From Mytilisepta virgata (taxonomy: Eukaryota; Mollusca; Bivalvia; Mytilida; Mytilidae), in NCBI GenBank assembly GCA_028015205.1, contig CM051517.1, forward strand, positions 38,823,135 through 38,887,134: a stretch of 64,000 bases of DNA, read 5' to 3'. Below are positions 50,401 through 58,619 of the stretch, piece after piece. The position numbers and the translations under genes were made by a program. How positions within the stretch are numbered: the first letter of the stretch is position 1; each line of letters starts with the position of its first letter. Below the pieces are notes generated by a model, which saw only the letters and a program-made list of their open reading frames with translations, was not told the origin of the DNA and ran no database searches.

Positions 50401-51248
50401 AAGATGGCTGCCATAGCTGAACTTAGTTTAACAAAGGATCCTAAGGGAAAATTCATTGAAAAATATTCTTGTCTGGATCCACTTAACCAATTGGAATCAT
50501 ACCTGGCAGAAATGGTACTTAGATGTTCCTCTGATTGACCACAAATGTCAACAAAAATAGCCACATTAACCAAAGTTAGTTTAACAGAGGACCCTATGGG
50601 AAAATCCATTAAAAAATTTTCTTGTCTGAACCACTTGGCTGATTGGATACAGACCTGGCAGCCATGGTTATTAGATTATTCTGTCTCAGAATCATGTTCA
50701 ATAAACTGCACTGTTGCTTCTTTTATGGCTGTTGATTGGCAAATTGTATCCAGGTGAGTGATACAGGCTCCTGGAAGCCTCTAGTTAAAAGTATATAGTC
50801 ATTGACTGGGTTCAAGGACAACAGCTATTTTGTTATAATAGAACAAACTGTTAACCAAAGCCGACAGGTCTGTTGTAAGTGAAATCAGTCTATAATTGTT
50901 TGTTATACCTTTTTATATTTTGTGAAATAAAAATAGAATTTATTATTGTAACTCTTAATGGTAAAATGACTACAAAAATAATAAATTTATTACTGCTAAA
51001 TATTTTGTCCATACTATTGATAGTTAGGATAATACCAAACTTTAAATATTATGCTGCCAATTATGTGATTTTACCTTTTTCTGTAGGAAATTTTGGGAGG
51101 CATGTTAGATGCTGAACCACAGTTATGGAGAAAACCTTCAAGAGAGAATTTTGATGACCAGAGGAAGAAAGTGTTAAAATTTGCTGAAAAATGGAAATCT
51201 TATGACTGGACACAAAAACTAAATAAAGGCGATGATGAATCTTCATAA
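21649..51248 (+). CDS. CWF19-like protein 2 (18 exons, 951 aa)
   Basis: Exons: 21649-21738, 25700-25810, 28281-28385, 28550-28645, 29103-29225, 32532-32732, 33612-34410, 35193-35341, 36614-36832, 43068-43142, 44951-45016, 45331-45445, 47051-47139, 47617-47733, 47938-48093, 48510-48590, 49284-49385, 51087-51248. They total 2856 bases and all phases agree. Landmarks: RGEDTWMLP (residues ~50-58), lysine-rich exon 3, [15 protein letters not shown] (~181-195), an RS domain in exon 7, [19 protein letters not shown] opening the CwfJ N-part (~715-835, with [15 protein letters not shown]), and [20 protein letters not shown] plus [15 protein letters not shown] in the CwfJ C-part (~840-950). Family members associate with late or post-catalytic spliceosomes; the yeast relative Drn1/Cwf19 works with the debranching enzyme Dbr1. 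The length is close to the human protein (~894). Most introns are loaded with repeats. Confidence 0.95.
21804..23440. mobile_element. Foldback element with arms of a 16 bp 'word' (GGTCAAATCGGCACCT)
   Basis: The left arm (about 21811-21930) has seven forms of GTCAAATCGGCACCTG. The right arm (23314-23437) has the complement (GGTGCCGAATTGACCA). The outermost ends are CAAGTGATTTCGGCAC and its partner ...GCCATTTTGACTTG. The middle contains a poly-A run (22090-22112) and a second word array. A target duplication is not convincing (only ATAC-like on each side). The element sits in intron 1 of CWF19L2. Confidence 0.65.
22500..22945. repeat. Array of TTGTGACTTTTTGTCCT words
   Basis: At least ten variants of TTGTGACTTTTTGTCCTAAA recur, first at ~40-120 base spacing with ATGCAAATATTTGAA between them and finally nearly back to back (22886-22945). 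All are in one orientation. A weaker set of the same words appears at 56188-56240. It is nested within the foldback element above and looks like one arm of another such element. Confidence 0.75.
23441..25699. other. Rest of CWF19L2 intron 1
   Basis: Apart from the 24447-24849 MITE, no repeat boundary or coding exon is seen. AT-rich words such as AATCGATTAT recur around 25040-25300. Confidence 0.5.
24447..24849. mobile_element. MITE with 15 bp perfect TIRs
   Basis: CAGTGTTCTCCCCAG (24447-24461) and CTGGGGAGAACACTG (24835-24849) are perfect complements. TCATT precedes the left end and TCATT follows the right end, a possible 5 bp target duplication. Inside, a ~21 bp unit (AATTATAGCACAGTGGTAA) repeats about five times (24715-24828). 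No ORF. The superfamily is uncertain. Confidence 0.75.
25922..28078 (+). mobile_element. Palindrome-ended element, family 2, copy 1 (CWF19L2 intron 2)
   Basis: The 5' palindrome AGCTCACCTGACC / GGTCAAGTGAGCT (25923-25953) contains the end repeat GCTCACCTG. The 3' end has its complement CAGGTGAGC (28040-28048) and a 6-7 bp hairpin AGGCTCTTGAGAGCCT (28053-28068), then CTAGT. Between them about eight tandem units of ~166 bp share phrases such as AACCAAGATGGCCGCCACAG and GAACTTAGTTTAACATAGG. Small ORFs here follow the array and are not genes. HINE/pearl-like; non-autonomous. Confidence 0.8.
28281..29225 (+). CDS. CWF19L2 exons 3-5
   Basis: Exons 28281-28385 (lysine-rich, [20 protein letters not shown], a probable nuclear localisation segment), 28550-28645 (begins [14 protein letters not shown]) and 29103-29225 ([20 protein letters not shown]). 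They are in phase with exons 2 and 6. The DSWM...DL motif is conserved in the family. Confidence 0.88.
29731..30761 (+). mobile_element. Family 2 element, copy 2 (CWF19L2 intron 5)
   Basis: It begins TAGCTGACCTGACCCTGAAG, a decayed form of the 5' palindrome with the second arm missing. It carries about six ~166-170 bp array units (CCGACCAAGATGGCCACCAC). It ends CAGGTGAGCGATGCAGGCTC followed by an imperfect hairpin. Confidence 0.75.
31301..32197 (+). mobile_element. Palindrome-ended element, family 5, copy 1 (CWF19L2 intron 5)
   Basis: The 5' side starts TATGCCCCATG (31303-31313), without a clear second palindrome arm. The interior is a ~150 bp degenerate array (TTTTATGCTTGAGTGACTTT, TTTGGTTAAATTTTTGCAT). 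The 3' side has GGGCAT (32162-32167), the complement of the end repeat, followed by the perfect hairpin TGTGTCATATAGACACA (32170-32186) and TTCTTTAGTT. A relative lies at 62898-63470. Confidence 0.65.
32238..32446. mobile_element. MITE with TA-type end, copy 1 (CWF19L2 intron 5)
   Basis: It starts TACTGTAAATTTGGAAATTA and ends TTTCTGAATTTACAG; GCAATAATTT / AAATTATTGC words stand at both ends. An inverted copy lies at 37708-37918. Tc1/mariner-like by the TA flank of the second copy. Confidence 0.75.
32532..32732 (+). CDS. CWF19L2 exon 6 ([15 protein letters not shown] block)
   Basis: It encodes residues 176-242, including the family hallmark [19 protein letters not shown] and [19 protein letters not shown]. 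The donor is taken after GGT (32732, then GTTAGT), because only this phase joins to [14 protein letters not shown] in exon 7. Confidence 0.88.
33084..33241. mobile_element. 158 bp palindromic MITE-like element (CWF19L2 intron 6)
   Basis: ATAGTTCATTGCACTGAGGG at the left mirrors CCCTCAGTGCAATGAACTAT at the right. Arms of ~75 bases pair with few mismatches, around a short centre near AAGCTTAGCTGAGG. A TAGC tetranucleotide lies near both ends. Confidence 0.8.
33612..34410 (+). CDS. CWF19L2 exon 7 (RS-rich domain)
   Basis: At 799 bases, this is the largest exon (residues 243-508). From about residue 280 to 440 it is an arginine/serine domain with many [12 protein letters not shown] and SRSRSP motifs, spaced by [18 protein letters not shown] repeats. 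The remainder is charged ([20 protein letters not shown]). RS domains are binding modules of splicing factors and are regulated by SR kinases. Vertebrate CWF19L2 has no comparable long RS tract as I recall it, so this looks like a lineage feature. Confidence 0.9.
35193..36832 (+). CDS. CWF19L2 exons 8 and 9
   Basis: Exon 8 (35193-35341) is a serine/glutamate stretch, then the conserved [20 protein letters not shown]. Exon 9 (36614-36832) is a coiled-coil-like helix ([20 protein letters not shown]), then [18 protein letters not shown] and a basic end (KRKRKKQK). Between them lies a SINE (35731-35981). Confidence 0.9.
35731..35981 (-). mobile_element. tRNA-derived SINE, copy 2 (minus strand), with 13 bp target duplication
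   Basis: The minus-strand copy begins with GGGGCCTCGGTAGCCGAGTG and ends in CAAACAAA. GATATCCCCTTTG (35722-35734) and GATAACCCCTTTG (35982-35994) flank it, with one mismatch, as expected of a retroposed copy. Full length apart from a decayed CTCCGGGTAC segment. Confidence 0.88.
36833..37707. other. CWF19L2 intron 9, first part, with a duplicated unit
   Basis: A ~129 bp unit is repeated (37233-37320 and 37362-37440; words ACATGATATCCCGAG and GGCAGCCATTTTCAAAATGG). Otherwise no coding or RNA feature is seen. Confidence 0.5.
37708..37918. mobile_element. MITE with TA target duplication, copy 2 (CWF19L2 intron 9, inverted)
   Basis: It runs from TA + CTGTAAATTCAGAAAATATTG to CCGAATTTACAG + TA, with both TA dinucleotides intact (37708-37709, 37917-37918). 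It is the reverse-oriented relative of 32238-32446, sharing CAATAATAAAAACATCGCAA and GCGATTACAACTC-type words. Confidence 0.8.
38810..39780. mobile_element. Foldback element with GTCAAAACGCCCCC-word arms and a perfect 10 bp target duplication
   Basis: CCATTTAGGT stands at 38800-38809 and again at 39781-39790. The left arm (about 38818-39080) is a series of GTCAAAACGCCCCC words with longer spacers. The right arm (about 39628-39774) is the complement (GGGGGCGTTTTGAC); a 32-base stretch of the two outer arms pairs perfectly. The core (~39080-39620) has no recognisable protein. A 9-11 bp duplication with long terminal repeats points to Mutator-like or foldback elements, by inference. Confidence 0.85.
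39800..40267 (+). pseudogene. Unrecognised ORF in CWF19L2 intron 9, cut by the foldback element
   Basis: A 155-codon frame from GTG at 39800 (first ATG at 39824) to TGA. It reads [20 protein letters not shown], then a hydrophilic body with [20 protein letters not shown] and [21 protein letters not shown] recognise no family. If the foldback element and one CCATTTAGGT copy are ignored, the frame continues upstream for 15 more codons (...[16 protein letters not shown]) to an in-frame TGA at 38771. The ORF therefore predates the insertion and has probably lost its 5' part. It may belong to a multicopy gene or transposon carried in the 2.98 kb segment. Confidence 0.4.
40479..40728. mobile_element. 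Short MITE with ~38 bp inverted ends and a poly-G tract
   Basis: ACCATTTGATTTTCTGGGGA and GGGGGCTATGGATTTT at the left mirror GGATCCATAGCCCCCCC and GAAAATCCAATGGTT at the right. The interior is T/A-rich with a poly-G run (40672-40693). No coding content. Confidence 0.65.
41240..41415 (+). repeat. Dispersed repeat, related to 54195-54360
   Basis: It shares ACGGTGAATGTTGGGCGGG, GTTTTCTGAGCAACTATCA and TGATATTTGGTATGCAGCC with the minus strand at 54195-54360. No element ends are clear. Confidence 0.6.
42127..42506. mobile_element. TIR element with TA flanks, short copy (CWF19L2 intron 9)
   Basis: It begins TA + CTGTGGATTCATTATTAAG and ends AATAATGAATCCATAG + TA. It is the reverse-oriented relative of 10785-11587 (shared CATGCTGTAAAAATGCAATT and CCATGAAAATTGGTATACAA). 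Confidence 0.78.
43068..45445 (+). CDS. CWF19L2 exons 10-12
   Basis: Exons 43068-43142 ([20 protein letters not shown]), 44951-45016 ([20 protein letters not shown]) and 45331-45445 ([18 protein letters not shown]). These match the conserved 'YF-DDDN ... EK-GTAE-NKLF' region of CWF19L2. Small exons in phases 0, 0 and 1. Confidence 0.9.
43628..44392 (+). mobile_element. Family 1 element, copy 3, 3'-truncated (CWF19L2 intron 10)
   Basis: It starts with a decayed palindrome, TATGACCGCAAATATTTGCGGACGTAT (43631-43657), and continues with 150-170 bp array-like text (GGCCAAAAAAGGGACACAGC; GGGGTAAAAAGGGCAAAAAA). No 3' end repeat is found before the ~50 bp poly-T run at 44393-44445. Confidence 0.5.
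44456..44723 (+). mobile_element. tRNA-derived SINE, full-length copy 3, with perfect 11 bp target duplication
   Basis: TATATCTTTTA occurs at 44445-44455 and at 44724-44734. The SINE starts GGGGCCTCGGTGGCCGAGTG (A box, TGGCCGAGTGG at 44466-44476), has the B box GAGTTCGAATCTC (~44533-44545), then a body with TTCTCCGGGTACTCCGGCTT and TGGCCGCCGCGAAATGGCC, ending CCCCAACTAAACAAACAAAC. It is the best reference copy in the window; the head looks tRNA-Leu/Ser-like. It lies in CWF19L2 intron 10. Confidence 0.93.
46291..46550 (-). mobile_element. tRNA-derived SINE, copy 4 (minus strand)
   Basis: The full-length family body is read on the minus strand from CAGTGGCCGAGTGGTC to the CAAACAAACA tail at 46291. 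It includes GGTTCTCTCCGGGTACCCCG. A target duplication is not clear. It is followed closely by copy 5. Confidence 0.9.
46596..46814 (-). mobile_element. tRNA-derived SINE, copy 5, with two internal deletions and perfect 11 bp target duplication
   Basis: AATTTACTTGT lies at 46585-46595 and 46815-46825. Relative to copy 3 it lacks the segment around GGCGTTAAACCCC next to the tail and the segment GTGTGTTCGACTCC near the B box (AGACTAGGTCAAAGGTGAGA at the join). Its own duplication shows it inserted independently of copy 4. Confidence 0.88.
47051..48590 (+). CDS. CWF19L2 exons 13-16 (CwfJ domain, first part)
   Basis: Exons 47051-47139, 47617-47733, 47938-48093 and 48510-48590. The sequence contains [11 protein letters not shown] (a CxxC pair), [36 protein letters not shown] and [17 protein letters not shown]. 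This is a HIT-related fold, with HMH in the position of the usual His triad, then [19 protein letters not shown]. Phases are consistent throughout. Confidence 0.93.
49284..51248 (+). CDS. CWF19L2 exons 17-18 (CwfJ C-terminal domain and stop)
   Basis: Exons 49284-49385 ([20 protein letters not shown]) and 51087-51248 ([20 protein letters not shown], then [20 protein letters not shown], ending SS and TAA). The order and spacing are typical of the family. Only 22 bases separate the stop codon from a mobile element. Confidence 0.94.
49690..50785 (+). mobile_element. Family 2 element, copy 3, 5'-truncated (CWF19L2 intron 17)
   Basis: About six ~166 bp units (CAACCAAGATTGCCGTCACT, GAACTTAGTTTAACA...) lead to the 3' end CCAGGTGAGTG (50750-50760), the hairpin AGGCTCCTGGAAGCCT (50765-50780) and CTAGTT. 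No 5' palindrome is visible. Related text also appears near 48700-48800 and 48960-49000. Confidence 0.7.
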
Positions 51249-51270
51249 TATATATTGTTTATGTTGTAAT

Positions 51271-51287
51271 TATACCCCACGCAACGA

Positions 51288-51323
<36 letters not shown>

Positions 51324-52546
51324 CGTCTGTCCGTCCGTCCGTCAGTCCGTCCGTCAGTCCTGTTCTTGTCACTGCAACTCCTCTGTAACCGCTTGACGGA
51401 TTGCTTTCATATTTAGTAGGATTGTTGGTTATGATGTGTATATGTGCATACTATACCACCATATTGATTGGATAATTTTTGTGGGAGTTGTGGGACTTAG
51501 ACTATTTTCAGTTAAAATACCAAAGTATCATCTTGTCACTGCAACTCCTCTCAAACCACACAACAGAATTTCATGAAACCTTTTTAGATAATAAGGACAT
51601 ACTACGTAGATGTGCATATCGACAGGAAATTTCGATTCAATTTTTTTTCTAGGAGTTACGCCCCTTTGAACTTATTTACTTTAATGTACTACTGCAACAG
51701 TTTGTCATCGCAACTCCTCTCAAACCACACAACAGAAATTCATGAAACCTTTTCAGATAATAAGGACATACTACGTAGATGTGCATATCGACAGGAAATT
51801 ACGATTCAATTTTTTTTCTAGGAGTTACGCCCCTTTGAACTAATTTACTTTAATGTACTACTGCAACAGTTTGTCATCGCAACTCCTCTCAAACCACACA
51901 ACAGAATTTCATGAAACCTTTTCAGATAATAAGGACATACTACGTAGATGTGCATATCGACAGGAAATTACGATTCAATTTTTTTTCTAGGAGTTACGCC
52001 CCTTTGAACTAATTTACTTTAATGTACTACTGCAACAGTTTGTCATCGCAACTCCTCTCAAACCACACAACAGAATTTCATGAAACCTTTTCAGATAATA
52101 AGGACATACTACGTAGATGTGCATATCGACAGGAAATTACGATTCAATTTTTTTTCTAGGAGTTACGCCCCTTTGAACTAATTTACTTTAATGTACTACT
52201 GCAACAGTTTGTCATCGCAACTCCTCTCAAACCACACAACAGAATTTCATGAAACCTTTTCAGATAATAAGGACATACTATGTAGATGTGCATATCGACA
52301 GGAAATTACGATTCAATTTTTTTTCTAGGAGTTACACCCCTTTGAACTTATTTGCCTCACTATACTATTACTGTTGACTACTCTCGCTTGGAATTTAAAT
52401 TTCCCAATATGCTGCCATTCAAATTAGGATAAATATGTGAAGGTAAGCATTTGATTGTGTTCATTTTACTTGTGAAGTGAGATTTTGTTTCTCCAGTGAC
52501 AATATGAAGACGTGGGGTATGTGAGCGTGCTCACAAAGGTTCTTTA
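51271..52546 (+). mobile_element. Palindrome-ended element, family 3, in the CWF19L2 3' flank
   Basis: The 5' palindrome is TATACCCCACGCAACGAAGT / TGCGGAGGGTATA (51271-51303), followed by GTCCGTCC repeats. The 3' end is ACGTGGGGTAT (52510-52520), the complement of the end repeat, then the perfect hairpin GTGAGCGTGCTCAC (52521-52534). Between them are five copies of a 169 bp unit. It starts 22 bases after the stop, so the CWF19L2 3' UTR probably includes it. Confidence 0.83.
51534..52378. repeat. Five near-identical 169 bp tandem units
   Basis: Unit starts at 51534, 51704, 51873, 52042 and 52211 (spacing 170, 169, 169, 169). Shared text includes CAACTCCTCTCAAACCACAC and TACTACGTAGATGTGCATAT. 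Only a few bases differ between units, far fewer than in the family 2 arrays. Confidence 0.95.
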
Positions 52547-54778
52547 ATTTAAAATAATAATTTTAATAAATAAGAATTAACAACATAAATTGAATTTGGG
52601 CCACTCACTCAAAAAAAATATGTTAATTAATATATCCAATAAAGACAGTTTTCACAGAAATCTTCTGAAATAGAGAATGTTGGTTAGGGATATTTAAATT
52701 TCTTATATGTTCAAGGATGAAATATTCATGTTACTTTATATTAAGTTGTTATATTGCCCACTTTAGTCTATAATGTTCTGTGTCATAACTTGGCCCCTGC
52801 AATAAGGTTTCATTGACTTTTTTAGTTTAGCCTCTTTACGGTAGGAGGTACCTAATTGTTATATTTCAGATTTTTAATATTTTTGCATATTAAAAGAACA
52901 TGTTGAACTGCATCTGAATATAAAAAAATAACGTATACCACTTTAATACTTCCCAAAATATTCTGTATCAAGTTTTTGCAAATAGAATGTGTAACTATAT
53001 AGATTGCATGTCGATATCGCTGCTAACAGAAAAATATTTAGACTTTAAAGCATGATTTCTCATGTATAATTTTAGAGTTTTTACATACAGGACGTATAGT
53101 TCAATGATTCCTGCAACGGAATGAACCTGGTTACACTATATTGATTTAGTATCAATGAAACAGAAAAGTTTAGAGCAATAACATATCATTTTTATATAAA
53201 TATGAAATAAAAAATTTTTTCGGCAGTTTTTATATGAAATCTGCAGTAAAATATCTTTATTTTAATGATTTAAAATCAACCTTATAGAAGACATATAAAT
53301 GCCAAATATAAACTTATTCTGATATTTAGATGTTGTTTATGATTATTCTAGTTGCATTTAAAGTTTAATAAAAATCTGTAATTTAGCAGACTTTGGTACC
53401 TCTTACCTTCAAATCATATAGTTTTCTGGAAAACAACCAGAATACCTAAACCTGTATGTAATGTTTCAGAATTTGAACCTTGTGTCACTCTGAACTGAAA
53501 ATTCAACTAAATAACCCCCATCGCCATTGGAAGAAACATATTTTCCACTGTCGACCAGTTTAAAGCAAAGTTAATTCAAACTAATCATCAACTTTTATTA
53601 AGTTATAATTTAACCAGGTTTTAAAATATAAGTTTCTGAATGTATGGCAATCAGGCAGCTGGGTTTTTGATGATTATCAATTTTGTTGTTCAAGGGTTAT
53701 ATACTTTAATTGAGAGAAAAATGTGATATACAGTTGATTTTGTCCAATAAATTGAGAAATGTTAATTGGATCTTTTGACAGATTCAGATATAAGAAAGTT
53801 GAGATAAAATTTGATTTTGATTATCATATTATTGCAGAGTTGTTGGTCTTTATAGGAGGAAAAAATTGTTCTTTAAATAAATAAGAGTTTTTGGTCAATA
53901 AGTCAAAAAGAGGTTAACAGATCTTTTTCAAATGTTGATATTTTTCTAGTGACAGAATTGAGGTCAATTTTGATTTTGTTGATCACTGCTTATATCATTC
54001 CAGAGTTATGTCCCATTGATGAGAGAAAAGATTGTATATCAAGTGTTTATATCTTGAGAAACATTCAGCATATTTTTTTATACTGAACTAGTAGAAACCC
54101 GTGGCTTATGATGATATATGATTAATGCACCATTCATAGCTGAAGTACTAAGCAGTGAACGTAATATGCTTTTGGTCAAAGTCAGAAAAAGCTGAATTTT
54201 TTTAAACAGAAAGTTGATGAGCGACAGACCTGAAATTGCATATATAGTATGGGTCACTCAGCTGAGGCTGCATACCAAATATCAGGAGCCTCTGACTGAT
54301 AGTTGCTGAGAAAACTGTTATGGAAGTTCATGTCTGTTTTTCCCTGCCCGCCCAACATTCACCATTTTATAACCCTAACAAAAATAGGTTTGAAGCAAAA
54401 TCATACATGTGATTTTACTAAATATGCCAATTCCATTGGGAACTTGGCCACATCTATCTGATCACTATTCTCATCTGCCACTAAATTTTGTCGAGATAAA
54501 TGGGGTTAGTCTGTGTATGTTTTTCAACCTGTAGGCTAACCCCTACTACAGGCTGATATACTATACCTAAATACATGTATATCATTGTCAAATCTGCAAT
54601 ATACGTAACGTCGTTTAGGTCAATATCACGAGTCAAGAGAAAATTTCATGGTTTTACTTTTTCGTTTAAAAATGGTGAATTTTAAAATTGATTTTAGGCT
54701 ATGGTGCCCTAACTCAAGTTACGAAGTGTACGCACATTATTGCAGACGATAGTTTTTTTTTAATAAATAAGACGTGAT
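52547..54778. other. Region downstream of CWF19L2, no gene seen
   Basis: AT-rich sequence with candidate AATAAA poly(A) signals from about 52562. The dispersed repeat 54195-54360 (minus strand) is the only structure recognised; it matches 41240-41415. Confidence 0.5.
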
Positions 54779-57074
54779 GTGCATCTTCTGTTGTCTTGGG
54801 TAGTAACCTGTGAAGTGTTTTTAGACGGGGAAGCAGATTTGCCTTTTTTATTTTCATGCATGTCAAGTTGGGCATGTGGTCACTTTCTGTTTTTAAAATT
54901 TCCAGTTGCCGACAAAATGTTTGTTTTTACAAATATAAAGACGCGATGTGCATCTTCTCTTTTTGGATATTTAATCCCTGGAGCCTTGGGTGAAGCACAG
55001 GCACTAGACGTTCTATCAATAATAATAAAATATGGGCAATGGGAAGAAAATAGTGTCAATGTATATAAAAAAAGAGCTAGCACATTAAAAATCCGACTTA
55101 GCGTGTCGGTCTAGTACAAAGCAGGGATCATATTCATTATCATATCAACATGTTCTCCTCCTGATATGCACCTGGTTGCCACTGGACGTTAAACTATAAT
55201 TCATCCATCATCATCCGTCCAATGAGACAACTATCCACCAGAATAGGCTAATTGTAAAAATCTGGACTTTTAAAGAAGAAAATATTTTTCCCCTTACCAT
55301 TGATTACCACATGAGTATTGAGACTGAATTGTGTTACTGAGAATTAACGTTATATTTTAAATTGGGATAAATTTTTAATGGCTTTTTTGTTTTTTATCAA
55401 ATCAATGCATGAACAGGGAAAAACATATCATCTGAAAGTCAGTGAGGCCTTCAACAAGGAGCAAAAATTCTCATCTCACTGCAAGTTAAATATGACCCAG
55501 CACCGATTTAAGATTTTTTTTGCAGAATGATGATAAAATATTTTGTGCTCACATCTACAATTTAAGGTTGATTTCATTGAAACTTCACTTGATGGTTCAT
55601 CATATGGATATGGATCCACATTTTAAATTATCATAATGGTCATTGTTGCATTGGATGGGTAAGCACTGCAACCCCCCCCCCCCCCCCCTCCACTTTCTAT
55701 CCTTGTGTTCTGAACTTGAAAATATTTAGTTTGCTAGTTAGTTGAATGTAGGAAAAAAAGTCACAATATATATATTTTTTATGAAAATTGTCATATGGTC
55801 TGCACATATATATAGGGGAAAAAATCAACATGAGAATCCTTCAATTTCATGTTAAACAAGCAAAGCATCCCCATTAATAATAGTTATATAATTCCTCTAT
55901 TGGTAGGAAGCCATACCCATGAAATACAACTTGGGCTCATTATTAAAGAAAAGGAAATAATAAGCTTTTCCTGTTTGTTTTGAAAAAAGAACATAATTTA
56001 TTACACTTTTAGTAGTAATATTTATTCATTTCTTTCTTTATTTATTTATTAAAAAAATGAAGAAAAAATTATTATTATGACTATTATTATTTAAAACCGC
56101 AATTTTTTAATTATTTATTTCATACATGTACAAAGTGACTTTTTCATGTGCATTCCAACATACTTCTTATAAATAATTTTATATATTGTGACTTTTTTTT
56201 TCCTGTGACTTTTTTTCATTGGGATTTTGTGACTTTTTTCTATTTAGGAGTTTCTTAGATGTCAAAAATTGTTCTTACCAAGCACATGCATCAATAAATG
56301 TGGCCATTGTCTGATTCTTTCAAACTTTTTAAACTTTACACAATGTGAATCTGTTATTGGTATTTTAAAATTTTCCGCCTTGCAAACTTTGAAATAACGT
56401 CTTTTCAATTGTAATTACCTCCCTTTACGACGTTCTACTTAAATATTAGAAAATTAAATAGAAGCTTCTTTCCTAATATAAAATATACATACCTATTGAA
56501 TAAAATAAGAGCAATACATACATATGTATAATATTTTTCTTCTAGTATTTAATTAGAATTTCGTATGCTAATATTCTGTGCGGAATGGCGACGTAATGGC
56601 AGTTCCACAATGGAAGTCGAATATTTTCCACAGCAAGACAAAAGTGGTCAGTGGCGATGTCTAGTTGTTTTACATCCAGTAAAAAGTACACCGGAGAAAT
56701 AATTAGGTAGTCCTTTGTCAAAAAATACCGCAACAGCAAAGCGCAAGCCTTTCACGAAAAAAAAAACCGATTTGTTTACATTTTGCCGATTTGCATTGGA
56801 AGCCTTCTCTTTTTTTATATACATTGACACTATTTTCTTCCCATTGCCCATATTTTATTATTATTGATAGAACGTCTAGTGCCTGTGGGTGAAGTGTTCT
56901 GTATAAGACGGGGAAGCAAGCATATTTGCCTTTTTTATTTTCATTCATTTTGGGCATGTGGTCGCTTTTTAAATTCCCAGTGCAGATGATTGAATAGAAA
57001 GACGATTGTGCATTTTTCTTTACACTTACGCAACGAAATCCTAAACCGTTTTCTGTCGAGCTATCTTTAGACAA
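54779..57074. other. Region with an inverted pair of identical 79 bp segments
   Basis: 54998-55076 and 56807-56885 are exact reverse complements (79 of 79 bases by reading). On the left copy's plus strand and the right copy's minus strand both read QALDVLSIIIKYGQWEENSV then NVYKKR. Next to each lies a related block with GACGGGGAAGCA and TTGCCTTTTTTATTTTCAT, but in the same orientation (about 54815-54900 and 56907-56970). Between them are a poly-C run (~55672-55688) and T-rich GTGACTTTTTTT words. The origin is unknown. Confidence 0.6.
55105..55225 (+). repeat. Dispersed repeat, SINE-tail-like
   Basis: GTACAAAGCAGGGATCATAT ... TGGTTGCCACTGGACGTTAA ends in CATCCATCATC. A relative at 62712-62812 ends CCAGTCAATCAATCA. 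This type of GACGTTAA + short-repeat ending is common in molluscan SINEs; no tRNA head is visible. Confidence 0.4.
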
Positions 57075-58619
57075 ACTTTTCCTCGGTCGATACCGGAAAC
57101 TTCTTGTGATGTATACTTCCGGAACGGTATCGGTTTTCGTGATCCGGATTAATTAATTAGGGGTAATTAGCAAAACGCGGAAACAATTGCGTATGTACTG
57201 ATAAAAGTTTTAAACTGCACAATGGTCTCATACTTCTGATATATAAAGATCGCACGTCGCATTTGTTGTTGAAACGGCAACCCGGCTAACAAAAATTTGT
57301 CTCATTCTTTTAGTAGTATTAATATATTATTGACTGAGACAAAATAAAGGTAACAGGCCTTACCCTGGAGGGTGATTCAGACGAAGAAGTCGCCTTGTAG
57401 TGTTTCACTTCACCCAAACTCTCATCCAAACTGTTATCATTGATTTGGACAATTAACACCATTTCATTTATTGAGATAAAAATGGAGCTTTTGAAGGTTT
57501 CCATACAAATTGTTATATTTGCATATCATCATTTAAATATATGCATGTGATTCAAATGATAGTGCAGCTATGTTAAGGTAAATCAATATAAATTAAAATT
57601 ATCTTGAATTAATTATTTTGCCTTATCATTATAGCATGGTAAATGTATAAATAGAAATGTATACTTTGGCCTCTTTATCACAATGTAAAATCATTGCACT
57701 GAAAAATTTAATTCTTTACAGGTAAGTCCAGCTCTCTGAGGGCAAAAGATGTACATGTATTATAATTTATTATTTGTTAATTTCAAGATTATTATAGTAA
57801 GAAGATAGTTTCAGATAGAATTTAAGGTGATTAATGTAAGAGGAAGCTGTAAAATTGATTTAGGGTTAGTGTTAGGGTAAACTGAAGACAGAAGGTTAGG
57901 GATATTTTGAATTAGCTTATTGTTATGGTAAAGATAATTCATTTGTGCTAAGATGGTGAATTGGAGCAGCATTTACTCATTACCCACCAGGAGTAGCATA
58001 TTTGTGAATAGCACATGAATGAACATAGCTGTAAGTTGCAAAAGCATCCAGTTGATCAGTGTCTTCGGCACCAGCTGCCTAATCAACAAATGAGACTATG
58101 AATTTGAAGCTGAAATGACGCCCAGGGGCTTGTTTTCCATGAAGCTGACATCTTGGAGTCATATGGAAGACTCAAGAAAATATCACAGCAACGACATTAA
58201 ATTAAAAAAAAAAGTTTGTAGTTGAACCTTCAAGATGTGTGTAAAGAGTAGATCTAGAACACGTAGAAGGACGTTGAAGAAATTGTCAACTATATGTTAA
58301 AAAACTATTGAATATTTTTCGCATATTTTAAACTCCTGCTGTATTTCCCTTTCGGCTTAACTGCGTGGTATTGACCGGGAGCTTGCATATCAAGCGATTG
58401 AGGAAGACAAATAACAACGTCACAATTTTACATGAAAGTGTATGTTTGTCTCCTTCTTCCCTTCCCACCCGAATATTGTAGTTCCGTAGCAAGGAAAGCA
58501 CTTTACTGGCCTGAAAATGTCTTAAAATTTGAGGCTTTTTCTTAAATATGTCCGTGATAAGCACATGGAGATGTCCATTACTTCAATATAATAATACTAA
58601 AATTTGAAGAAAAAATCAA
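57075..58619. other. Gene-free stretch
   Basis: No ORF, repeat family or RNA structure stands out. A small inverted pair, ATACCGGAAACTTC / CTTCCGGAACGGTAT, lies at about 57090-57135. Confidence 0.4.

Noticed and set aside
51534..52378. CRISPR-like array
   Set aside because: Units are 169 bp, identical throughout, with no short repeats and unique spacers, and the DNA is eukaryotic.
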